This document shows, piece after piece, positions 45,157 to 52,697 of a stretch of DNA of 64,000 nt. The DNA lies in contig NZ_ALXE01000046.1 of NCBI RefSeq assembly GCF_000295955.2, positions 24,669 through 88,668 of the forward strand, written 5' to 3'. Within the stretch, counting starts at the first letter, position 1. Every line of letters starts with the position of its first letter. The position numbers and the translations under genes were made by a program. The notes beneath the pieces are model-generated. The model did no database searches, was not told the DNA's origin, and saw nothing but the letters and a program-made list of their open reading frames with translations. This DNA comes from Pantoea sp. A4 (GTDB lineage: Bacteria; Pseudomonadota; Gammaproteobacteria; Enterobacterales; Enterobacteriaceae).

Positions 45157-46167
45157 TTAGTGCTGTTTCATCTTCCAGTAACGCGCAACCACCAGCGTCG
45201 ATTCCAGCATACTGACCGAGCCCGCGGTGCCGGTCCCGGCGATGTCAAAAGCGGTGCCGTGATCGACCGAGCTGCGCATAAATGGCAGACCGAAGGTAAT
45301 CGTGATCGATTTTTCGAAATCCAGCGTTTTGCAGGCGATGTGGCCTTGATCGTGATAAAGCGAGAGGATGGCATCGTAACGGCCCTGTTTGCCAAGGTGG
45401 AACACCGAGTCTGCCGGGATCGGGCCAATGGCATTAATGCCCAGTTCCTGCGCGGCTTTCACCGCCGGGATCAGGTTGTCCTGTTCTTCATGTCCAAACA
45501 GGCCGTTATCTGAAGCGTGTGGATTCAGTGCTGCGACAGCAATCAGCGGATTTTTGATGTTCAGGTCATTGAACTCATGATGGATCTGCTGAACGCAGGC
45601 CAATACGTTTTCTTTGTTGGCATAGTCACAGGCCGCTTTGAGTGAAATATGACGGCTGACAAAGAACACACGCAGTTTCTGCACGTGGAACATGGTTAAG
45701 CCATAATCAGAACGCGTTTCGACCTGGTAAATTTCGGTATGGCCCGGCAACTTACATCCGGCCAGCTTGATTGCCTCTTTGTGAATCGGGGCGGTAGACA
45801 CCGCGTCAATCTTCCCTGCCATCCCCAGCTCTATGGATTTCATCACATAGTCCAGCGACATTTTCCCGGCCAGCTGCTGTACTTTTCCCCACTCGATGCT
45901 GTCACAGTCATAGTCGCCGGTTTCCAGCACATCCAACGTTCCCCAGGTGAATTTTGCTTCGGCAGGTTCTGAAATTTTGTTGATCGGGAAATCACATTTC
46001 AGAATTTTCATCGCCCGCTGGATAATCGGTACAGAACCAATTAAGAATGGCTGGCACTCCTCGTACACACCTTTGTCCATCAACGTGGCGAGTGTAATTT
46101 CTGGACCAATCCCTGCTGGGTCGCCAATGGTGACTGCTACTACGGGTTTCTTCTCTGCCAGTGTCAT
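45157..46167 (-). CDS. pdxA2: PdxA2-type 4-phospho-threonate dehydrogenase (4-hydroxythreonine-4-phosphate dehydrogenase family)
   Basis: NAD-dependent oxidative decarboxylase, 336 residues. It opens VAVTIGDPAGIGPEI; metal ligands are in LPGHTEIYQVE, ALNPHASDNGLFG and YHDQGHIACKTLDF. In DUF1537 operons the PdxA2 subgroup turns 4-phospho-D-threonate or -erythronate into dihydroxyacetone phosphate, which fits the kinase 28 bases downstream; biosynthetic PdxA is normally beside ksgA. GGAG precedes the ATG. First gene of the operon pdxA2, kinase, kdgT, IIA, rpiR. Confidence 0.92.
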   Translation of the reverse strand: MTLAEKKPVVAVTIGDPAGIGPEITLATLMDKGVYEECQPFLIGSVPIIQRAMKILKCDFPINKISEPAEAKFTWGTLDVLETGDYDCDSIEWGKVQQLAGKMSLDYVMKSIELGMAGKIDAVSTAPIHKEAIKLAGCKLPGHTEIYQVETRSDYGLTMFHVQKLRVFFVSRHISLKAACDYANKENVLACVQQIHHEFNDLNIKNPLIAVAALNPHASDNGLFGHEEQDNLIPAVKAAQELGINAIGPIPADSVFHLGKQGRYDAILSLYHDQGHIACKTLDFEKSITITFGLPFMRSSVDHGTAFDIAGTGTAGSVSMLESTLVVARYWKMKQH

Positions 46168-46191
46168 AATTACTCCTGATTAGATCAAACA

Positions 46192-46220
46192 AATGTTCAC
46201 ATGTTAATCATATGAACATT
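46192..46220. promoter_or_regulatory. Operator-like inverted repeat upstream of pdxA2
   Basis: AATGTTCA (46192-46199) and TGAACATT (46213-46220) are perfect 8-bp arms 25 bases before the pdxA2 start. The core, GTTCA-N13-TGAAC, recurs with identical spacing at 46388-46410. It is a candidate site for the RpiR protein of the operon. Confidence 0.5.
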
Positions 46221-46248
46221 AGCATAACGGATGTTTACCCCACCATTA

Positions 46249-46264
46249 AGTGACCAAAATCACA
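46249..46264. promoter_or_regulatory. CRP-like site upstream of pdxA2
   Basis: AGTGA-CCAAAA-TCACA matches TGTGA-N6-TCACA in nine of ten fixed bases, about 90 bases before the pdxA2 start. It suggests cAMP-CRP control of this acid-sugar operon, parallel to the site before the otn operon. Confidence 0.6.
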
Positions 46265-46387
46265 GTTACAACGGAGAAAGCCAGCACGTATTCAAATTGT
46301 GACCGAGGCAATAGTTTTGATTAATTGATGAATAGGCAGAGAATATACAGGGCTATGTGGGATGAGAGAGGCTGAATCAGCGCTAAC

Positions 46388-46410
46388 GTTCATTTGTATT
46401 ATATTTGAAC
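46388..46410. promoter_or_regulatory. Second GTTCA-N13-TGAAC element
   Basis: GTTCA (46388-46392) and TGAAC (46406-46410) have exactly the same spacing as the element next to pdxA2, 196 bases away. The two may form a looped operator pair. The 304-base gap 46168-46471 otherwise contains only the CRP-like site and the hairpin at 46420. Confidence 0.45.
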
Positions 46411-46419
46411 TTTTGATAT

Positions 46420-46451
46420 GAAGCCGAAGCCATTTCTGTGGCTCCGGCTTC
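46420..46451. terminator. Strong hairpin downstream of the ABC transporter operon
   Basis: A 13-bp stem, GAAGCCGAAGCCA with TGGCTCCGGCTTC (one mismatch, G-U in minus-strand RNA), with a 6-base loop, begins 20 bases after the permease stop. There is no T run, so it may protect the mRNA end or terminate with low efficiency. Confidence 0.55.
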
Positions 46452-46471
46452 ATCTTATGCGGGATGAGGCT

Positions 46472-48184
46472 TCACTTTGATGATCGCCGGAATGTCAGGC
46501 TGGCACCGCTTACTGCAAGCAACGCCAGCAGTGTCATCGCGATCACTGGGGTCAATACCCCCCACCAGGCTCGCTCAACATACGGCATGCCTTCAGCCAG
46601 TATTCGGCCCCACTCCGGCGACGGTGGTGCAGCCCCCAAGCCAAGGAAACCCAGTGACGTAAGCGTCAGTGCAATACCGGGCACACGCAGCATGGCGTGT
46701 CTGAACAGTGGGCCTGCAAGTGCTGGCAGAATATAGAAGTAATCACGCCTTATGGGTCCAATCCCGCTTAACGGCAGCAGTCTGAGCCAGGGTCGTGCAC
46801 GAATTTCTGCGGCGAGTGCAGTGCTATGTGCGGCCAACGGTGCCCAGGCTATCAGCACCACCGCCAGAACAGCACCACTCTCTCCCGGCCCAAGTAGCGC
46901 CACCACCATCATCCCCGCCAGCGTGGTGGGTAGCGCGTTAGCCAGTTCCATCGGACCGCTGAACACACCAGGATAAATGCCTGCAAACATACCGGTGACC
47001 AGGCAAATCAGCGCCACGCCGAGCGCCAGTAGACAAGTGTGCAGCGTACCATGGGCCACACGCGCCAACAGATCCCGGCCCATAGCATCTGCGCCGAATG
47101 GCAATCCCCAGTCAGGAGCCGCCAGTCGCGTGAAAGCGGTCATCCAGGGGTCACGCGGTAAACCCGCCATCAGTAGGGCAACCAACAGGAACAGCGATAT
47201 TCCTGCTAACAAGTAGCTGGGATTTGCCTGCTGGGTGGACTCGGGTGTGGAGAAGCTAAAGCTGCGCATCGCCCTGCCAGCCAACACCGATTGCATCAGG
47301 CGACAAACGCAGCTGACTGACATAGCGAATAAGAGCAGCAGCAGAATGCCACACTGCAATGCAGGCAGGTCCTGAGCAATCGCCGCGCCTAATGTGGCAC
47401 GCCCAATACCGGGTATCGCAAAGACCTTCTCAACGGCGATCGCCCCGCCCACCAGGGCCACGATCACCTGACCGAGCACCGGTAACAAGCTGATGAGCCC
47501 CCGTTGCCATACTGCACGGATAATTGCCCAGCGCCTTACACCCGCCATACGCCAGGTGATGACCCAGCGCTCACTGAAAGCCGTGCCGATAGCCTCTGCG
47601 TACAGACGCCCCAGATATCCCCCTGCGGGTAAACCCAAAGCCAGTGCAGGCAGCACCACATCCCGTGGAGATTGCCAGCCATAGGGGGAAAACCAGGGCT
47701 GCCAGACGGCAAACAGCAGCAACAACACGGTTGCGAGAAGAAATTCAGGCAGAGTCGTCAGCAGTACCGCAACAGCGGAGCCAGACACCGGCTGTCGGCC
47801 CGCTACACCGCGCCACAGCGCAGGCAGAGACAGCAAGAGTATGACGGCAACCGCCACCAGCAGTGACCAAAACATCAGGGTAAGTGAAACACTGCCCGCG
47901 TGCAGCATCCCTGCCATCACGGGTTTGCCAGAGACCCAGGAGACGCCCGCATCCCCCCGGAGCATTCCGCGCGCCCACTGCAATAACAATGCGAACGGCC
48001 CCTGATCCAGCCCCCATGCCGTGCGAATGGCTGCCAGGGTTTCCACACTGGCTTCCTGCTCCCCCGAACGCGCACGCAGCAAAGCTAATGCAGGATCGCG
48101 ACCCGACAGCCAGGGTAACAATGCAATCAGCAGCAAAATGCCCACAGCTGAAATCCCACGGGATAACCAGGCGATAGCTGACAT
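46472..48184 (-). CDS. Fused DppB-DppC-type ABC transporter permease
   Basis: 570 residues, two BPD_transp_1 permease domains in one chain. The first half (1 to about 300) is DppB-like, with the N-terminal helix, the WGLDQGPF loop and a coupling motif RMAGVRRWAIIRAVWQRG. The second half (about 330-570) is DppC-like, with PFGADAMGRDLLARVAHGT and LTSLGFLGLGAAPPSPEWGRIL. Normally these are separate genes. It starts 3 bases after the binding-protein gene ends and closes the operon. Substrate class: peptide, nickel or opine-type; unresolved. Confidence 0.87.
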   Translation of the reverse strand: MSAIAWLSRGISAVGILLLIALLPWLSGRDPALALLRARSGEQEASVETLAAIRTAWGLDQGPFALLLQWARGMLRGDAGVSWVSGKPVMAGMLHAGSVSLTLMFWSLLVAVAVILLLSLPALWRGVAGRQPVSGSAVAVLLTTLPEFLLATVLLLLFAVWQPWFSPYGWQSPRDVVLPALALGLPAGGYLGRLYAEAIGTAFSERWVITWRMAGVRRWAIIRAVWQRGLISLLPVLGQVIVALVGGAIAVEKVFAIPGIGRATLGAAIAQDLPALQCGILLLLLFAMSVSCVCRLMQSVLAGRAMRSFSFSTPESTQQANPSYLLAGISLFLLVALLMAGLPRDPWMTAFTRLAAPDWGLPFGADAMGRDLLARVAHGTLHTCLLALGVALICLVTGMFAGIYPGVFSGPMELANALPTTLAGMMVVALLGPGESGAVLAVVLIAWAPLAAHSTALAAEIRARPWLRLLPLSGIGPIRRDYFYILPALAGPLFRHAMLRVPGIALTLTSLGFLGLGAAPPSPEWGRILAEGMPYVERAWWGVLTPVIAMTLLALLAVSGASLTFRRSSK

Positions 48185-48187
48185 CAG

Positions 48188-49693
48188 TTACTCCGCCTGA
48201 ATACGTGTTTGACTGTCTATCAGACTGCGCTCACGCGGGTCACGGATAGCCGCGATAACCCGCTGACGCTCCCCCTGAATCACGCGCTCATGCAGCATCG
48301 GAATGGCGGCATCTGTCGCCAGAATCATATTTTCCAGCTGCATAATCGCCACACGGCGTTCATGACCCGCCGGGATCCCTGCGGCTTGCTTCAGTGCCGC
48401 GTCTATCGCTGGCTGACACAACTGAGCAATGTTAAAGGATCCATCGCAGGCGAAATCGCTGTACAGGTAAGCCAGCGGATCGCCCGAATCCAGCACGGTG
48501 GCGCGGGAGAGGATAAAGGCATCAAATTTTCCCGCCAGCGCATCTGACTCAATCTGCGAATACTCGCGGACCACCTGCTTAACGCTAAAACCCGCAGCAG
48601 TCAGTTGCTGTGCCAGATAGACCGCGACTTCAGGCAGCTCGGTACGATCGCTAAAGGTTGCCAGCGTAATTTGCTGGCCCGAAATAGCCGCGGGTTGTAC
48701 CCGATTGATCGGGGGTGTACGCAGTTCCGCTGCCCAAGGCAGCGCCGGCCCTAGCAATCCTTGGGCAATATCTGCGCGTTTTTCATAGACGTTGTCCACA
48801 ATTTGCTGTCGATTGATGGCACTGCGGATCGCCGCACGTATAGCCGGATCCTGTGTAATACCGGTGCGCGTATTGAGATACAGGGTATTGGTGCGCGGCA
48901 TGGGTACTTCATGAACCCGCTCAGGATCGAGCAGCGGAGCCTGTGCGACGGGAATCGCTTCCACAATATCTGCCTTGCCGCTGCGCAATGCTGCTGCACG
49001 TGCGGTGCCATCAGGCACAAAACTGACATCAATCCCGCTGGCGGAAGCTTTTTCGCCCCAATAGTCCGCAAACCGCTCCAGGGTTGCGCTGCTCGTGCCT
49101 TCCACATGGGTCAATACATAAGGTCCGCTGCCATGATTCACCGGATCAACCCCATGACCACTGCCGTAGGCCAGAGGGGAAAGAATCGCCAGCTGCGGGC
49201 TGGAGAGACGCTGAGGTAACAGCGGGTCTGGCTGCTGGGTGGTAATTGACAAGGTATATTCACCCTCTGTCGCCATTTGCCACTTCACCCCATCCAGAAT
49301 ACGCGGCTTAGGAGCGGCACTGTTCGCCGCCTTCAGCGCATTCACCACCGCCGCTGCATTGAGCACTTGCCCGTCGTGAAACTTTACGCCCTGCCGCAAA
49401 ATTACCTGCCAACGCGTGGCGGTAATCTGCTGCCAACTGAGCGCCAGTGCGGGTTGGGCCTCCCCGACACTGTTCAACGTGACCAGCGTTTCCGCCGTGC
49501 GCCAGCGGGAGAGCTTAAAAGCGTCATCACTGAGTGGCGTCAGCCCCGATCGTGGCGGCTGTAGCATCGCCACCCGGATGCGATCGTTTTGAACATCGGT
49601 CACCGCCGGGTTGCTGTCATCAAAACAGCCCGTCAGTAGCCATGTAGCCCCCATTAGCGCAGCAAATGAGGCGAAATAACCGGTCTTAGTCAT
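48188..49693 (-). CDS. ABC transporter substrate-binding lipoprotein (DppA/NikA family)
   Basis: 501 residues, SBP_bac_5 family. The ATG at 49693 gives a lipoprotein signal ending LLTGC with the modified Cys at about residue 23, and has AAGGGA upstream; a longer in-frame start would bury it. Typical elements are WQVILRQGVKFHDGQVLNAAAVV and NTRTGITQDPAIRAAIRSAINRQQIV. It delivers substrate to the fused permease encoded next. There is no NikA-type histidine pattern that I can recognise, so a peptide or peptide-like ligand is more likely. Confidence 0.88.
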   Translation of the reverse strand: MTKTGYFASFAALMGATWLLTGCFDDSNPAVTDVQNDRIRVAMLQPPRSGLTPLSDDAFKLSRWRTAETLVTLNSVGEAQPALALSWQQITATRWQVILRQGVKFHDGQVLNAAAVVNALKAANSAAPKPRILDGVKWQMATEGEYTLSITTQQPDPLLPQRLSSPQLAILSPLAYGSGHGVDPVNHGSGPYVLTHVEGTSSATLERFADYWGEKASASGIDVSFVPDGTARAAALRSGKADIVEAIPVAQAPLLDPERVHEVPMPRTNTLYLNTRTGITQDPAIRAAIRSAINRQQIVDNVYEKRADIAQGLLGPALPWAAELRTPPINRVQPAAISGQQITLATFSDRTELPEVAVYLAQQLTAAGFSVKQVVREYSQIESDALAGKFDAFILSRATVLDSGDPLAYLYSDFACDGSFNIAQLCQPAIDAALKQAAGIPAGHERRVAIMQLENMILATDAAIPMLHERVIQGERQRVIAAIRDPRERSLIDSQTRIQAE

Positions 49694-49767
49694 CTTTTTC
49701 CCTTGGTAGAGATGTAAAAGCCCCGCCTCTGCATGCAGCGGTGAGGAAAATAACATCCATTTTTTGA

Positions 49768-50556
49768 TTAAATGTTGAGTTGAGGGACGGCCTGAAGCAG
49801 TCGGCGGGTATAAGCCTGATGCGGTTGGTTCAGCACCTGTTGTACCGGGCGATCTTCAATAATTTCGCCTTGTTGCATTACCAGCAGACGGTCACAGAGA
49901 TCGGCAGCCAGCGTAATATCATGGCTAACGACCAGCATTCCCATCTTACGGCTGTCACTGATGCGTATCAGCAGTGCCGTCATGGCCTCACGCAGCGGCA
50001 AGTCCAGCCCGCTTACCGGTTCATCCGCGAGTAAAAAATCAGGTTCCACGATCAACGCTCTGGCCAACGCCACCCGCTGGGCCTGCCCGCCGGAGAGCTC
50101 AGCGGGACGTTTTTCCAGCACGCGCAGGCTAAGTTCAACCTGATCAAGCGTCTGACTTACATGATGCTGGTTTGCCTTGATGCCTGTAAGCCGTAACAGC
50201 GGTTCTGCCAGCAATTGTTCAACGCTCAATCGAGGTGCCAGCGCGTTAAGTGGATCCTGTGGAACGTATTGCACACGCCGCCAGTAGCGCTGGAGATCCC
50301 TGCGAGGCCGGACCTTAATCTCACGGCCCTCACAACGTAACGAGCCACTTTGCGGCGCTTGTAACGCCAGTAAAATCTGCAATAAGGTGGTTTTACCGCA
50401 GCCAGACCCCCCTACCAAACCGACTCGCTGGTGTTGTTCTAGCGCCAGCGAAAGCCCCTGAAACAGGGCCGGACAGGCACAGCCGTAATGCTGGCGCGGT
50501 GGGTGGTAATGCAGGTTTTCCAGCTGCAGGAAGGGAAGTTCATTATGCATTGTCAT
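49768..50556 (-). CDS. ABC transporter ATP-binding protein (DppF/OppF type)
   Basis: 262 residues. Walker A GGSGCGKT near 50, a Q-loop with RRVQYVPQDPLNALAPRLSVEQ, signature LSGGQAQRVALARAL, and Walker B FLLADEPVSGLDL. The ATG at 50556 overlaps the stop of the first ATPase gene (TAATG), so the two subunits are coupled; the frame extends 53 codons further upstream but only as overlap with that gene. It forms the heterodimer with the product of 50556-51347. Confidence 0.9.
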   Translation of the reverse strand: MTMHNELPFLQLENLHYHPPRQHYGCACPALFQGLSLALEQHQRVGLVGGSGCGKTTLLQILLALQAPQSGSLRCEGREIKVRPRRDLQRYWRRVQYVPQDPLNALAPRLSVEQLLAEPLLRLTGIKANQHHVSQTLDQVELSLRVLEKRPAELSGGQAQRVALARALIVEPDFLLADEPVSGLDLPLREAMTALLIRISDSRKMGMLVVSHDITLAADLCDRLLVMQQGEIIEDRPVQQVLNQPHQAYTRRLLQAVPQLNI

Positions 50557-51347
50557 TACCCCGCCAGCGCGACTGGCGGCTGTAACCGCTGGCAACTGCG
50601 GCGGGCGGATGCCACCAGAGCCTGAGTGTAAGGATGCTGAGGCGTGTGAAGTAACTGCCGCATACTGCCCTGTTCGACAATACGCCCCTGCTGCATCACC
50701 AGACCACGCTGGCAAAGCTGCGCAGCAATCGCTATATCATGGGTGATGAACAACAGTGTGAGTGGCGTGAACTGCTGTAATTGCTGTAGAACCTGTTGCT
50801 GCGTCAAAACATCGAGAGCCGTTGTGGGCTCATCAGCGACCAGCAGCGTTGCCCGACTTAACAGCGCAAACGCGAGGCAAACCCGTTGCCGCTGCCCACC
50901 GGAAAGTTCCCCCGGATAACGACTCAGCAAATGAGGAATGTCATCCAGCTTCATTTTTTGTAGGGTCTGCTGAAGAGCGGCTTTATCCCGTGTGGCCAGC
51001 ACTAACGCAAACTGCTGGCCAATTTTGACCAGAGGATTTAGCGCCGTGGTGCTGTCTTGTGACATGCAGGCCACCCGGCTACGTGCGGTGCGCTGCATGG
51101 CATTACGGTTGAGTATCTCTTCATCCAGCAGGGAAATTTCACCCTTGCTCACGGCGGTTGCAGGCAAGAAACCGGCAATCGCACGCGCGGTTAACGATTT
51201 TCCCGACCCGGAAGCGCCGAGCAAACACACCCTCTCTCCTGCATACAGCTGAAAGCTCAGGTTATGAATTACGGTTTCGCCCTTTAGCGCAACAGATAGC
51301 TGCTGGACCTTGAGCAAAGGAAGAACAGGATGAGTTTTAACAGCCAT
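50556..51347 (-). CDS. ABC transporter ATP-binding protein (DppD/OppD type)
   Basis: 263 residues. Walker A GASGSGKS near 47, Q-loop VACMSQDSTTALNPLVKIGQQ split by the usual insertion, signature LSGGQRQRVCLAFAL, Walker B TLLVADEPTTALDV. First gene of the operon ATPase, ATPase, binding protein, fused permease; this order is the reverse of dpp/opp. The ATG at 51347 is the most likely start, though its ribosome site is weak; an in-frame ATG at 51386 falls within the palindrome of the promoter. Confidence 0.87.
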   Translation of the reverse strand: MAVKTHPVLPLLKVQQLSVALKGETVIHNLSFQLYAGERVCLLGASGSGKSLTARAIAGFLPATAVSKGEISLLDEEILNRNAMQRTARSRVACMSQDSTTALNPLVKIGQQFALVLATRDKAALQQTLQKMKLDDIPHLLSRYPGELSGGQRQRVCLAFALLSRATLLVADEPTTALDVLTQQQVLQQLQQFTPLTLLFITHDIAIAAQLCQRGLVMQQGRIVEQGSMRQLLHTPQHPYTQALVASARRSCQRLQPPVALAG

Positions 51348-51371
51348 AACGCAGTACACCACCGGAGTTAA

Positions 51372-51389
51372 GTTATGTGATAACATAAC
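51372..51389. promoter_or_regulatory. Operator-like palindrome in the ABC operon promoter
   Basis: GTTATG-N6-CATAAC overlaps a probable -10 region on the minus strand (TTGCAT, 18 bases, TATGTT). A repressor here would control the transporter operon. No regulator gene is adjacent, so the binder must be encoded elsewhere. Confidence 0.4.
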
Positions 51390-51593
51390 AAAATGAATCA
51401 GGGTAATGCAAAATGTTTCAACACCGTTTCGCACTTGCCTGGTTTTGTAAAGTCTTACAGCCTGAGGACATACTTTCTTAAGCCTTAATCAACCCTGTTA
51501 CCAAACGCCAGGCTGTACATCCCCCTAAGATGAGTTAACAATGCACGTTGAATTTTTCTCGCTATACCCACTGCAATTCACAAGGATTTAATT

Positions 51594-52379
51594 ATGTCGG
51601 TGAGACAACAACTTCTCGCAATTACCCTCGGTGCTGCTTTACTGCCAATGCTGGCTGTTGCTGCGGATAGCACCCCGGCTTTCACACCAGAACAGGAAGC
51701 CCGCATCGGTCAAATCGCCTCTGACTATCTGGTGGCACACCCAGAAGTGTTGCTTCAGGCAAGCCAGAAATTGCAGCAGTTGCAAGAACAACAGCAGATG
51801 GGCGCGATGACAGAAGCCGTTATTCAAAATCAGGCTGCGCTGGTTAACGACAAAAACACCCCGACCTACGGTCCGGCAAATGCGAAAGTCGCTGTGGTTG
51901 AATTCTTTGATTATCAATGCATCTACTGTAGTCGCCTTGCACCCGTGATGGAGCAGGTGGTGAAAGAGAGTCCAACAACGCGCTTTGTGTTCAAAGAGTG
52001 GCCAATCTTCGGCGATCGTTGGGAAAACTCATTAGTCGCAGCGCAAACCGGATTGCAGGTTTACCAGCAGAAAGGGGCTGAGGCTTACCTCACCTACCAC
52101 AACGGTATCTATGCCACCGGCCACAATGAAGGCAAGCTGACTCAGGATGATATTACTCAGGCAGCTAAAAAGGTGAAATTTGATGCCAGTAAAGCCACTG
52201 ATACCCAGCCCGTGCTGGTGGAGATCAATAAGCTGGCTCAACAGATTGGGCTGAGCGGCACGCCTGGTTTGATTGTATTACCGACTTCCGGTGCAAACGC
52301 CCAGAACACCACCGTTTTCCCTGGCCTTGCCAGCAAACAAGCGATTGAAGCCGCCATTAAGAAAGCGGCTGGCGGCTAA
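51594..52379 (+). CDS. DsbA-family thiol:disulfide oxidoreductase (Com1/ScsC-like)
   Basis: Periplasmic thioredoxin-fold protein, 261 residues, with a signal peptide ending AVA near residue 22. An amphipathic Gln/Leu-rich helical segment (about 28-75) precedes the catalytic domain; in ScsC- and Com1-type proteins such a segment mediates trimer formation and isomerase activity. The active site is C109-I-Y-C112 in FFDYQCIYCSRL, and the cis-Pro loop is LSGTPGLIV. It is a single gene with its own terminator, divergent from the ABC operon. Confidence 0.88.
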   Translation: MSVRQQLLAITLGAALLPMLAVAADSTPAFTPEQEARIGQIASDYLVAHPEVLLQASQKLQQLQEQQQMGAMTEAVIQNQAALVNDKNTPTYGPANAKVAVVEFFDYQCIYCSRLAPVMEQVVKESPTTRFVFKEWPIFGDRWENSLVAAQTGLQVYQQKGAEAYLTYHNGIYATGHNEGKLTQDDITQAAKKVKFDASKATDTQPVLVEINKLAQQIGLSGTPGLIVLPTSGANAQNTTVFPGLASKQAIEAAIKKAAGG

Positions 52380-52398
52380 TTTCCTTATTTCCGGTCTG

Positions 52399-52424
52399 AA
52401 AACCTGCGCTTAGGTGCAGGTTTT
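52399..52424 (+). terminator. Terminator of the DsbA-family gene
   Basis: AAAACCTGC pairs with GCAGGTTTT around an 8-base loop, 20 bases after the stop codon; the stem itself ends in TTTT followed by ATCATT. Confidence 0.8.
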
Positions 52425-52544
52425 ATCATTGAATCCTCTTTATGTTCTGTACAGTTATTTTTATCCAATCACTTATCTCAGAATAAAATTTTTATACCCC
52501 CGAACTTTCAAAAAACAGTCGAAACTAAACTCAGGCAATATGAT

Positions 52545-52573
52545 TTGACACCGTCAACTCTTGGGCCTTTATT
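52545..52573 (+). promoter_or_regulatory. Probable promoter of the toxin-like gene
   Basis: TTGACA, a 17-base spacer and TTTATT lie in the AT-rich gap 52425-52697, about 125 bases before the start codon. No Hrp box or other special element was seen in this gap. Confidence 0.45.
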
Positions 52574-52697
52574 TTTAATAAAGTAAAATATAAAACCTAA
52601 AATTAAATGCGTGGGTAGCAGTCCGACAATAAACCTTTAGCCTCACAGCCATAAATGAGGCAAGAACTGCGATCGCGAAAAAACAACCAGGAAATTT

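Noticed and set aside
49694..49756. Longer start of the ABC binding protein
   Set aside because: It would place 21 residues before a clear lipoprotein signal peptide that has its own ribosome site.
52425..52697. Hrp box upstream of the toxin-like gene
   Set aside because: No GGAACC-N15/16-CCAC pattern was found; an ordinary promoter explains the region better.
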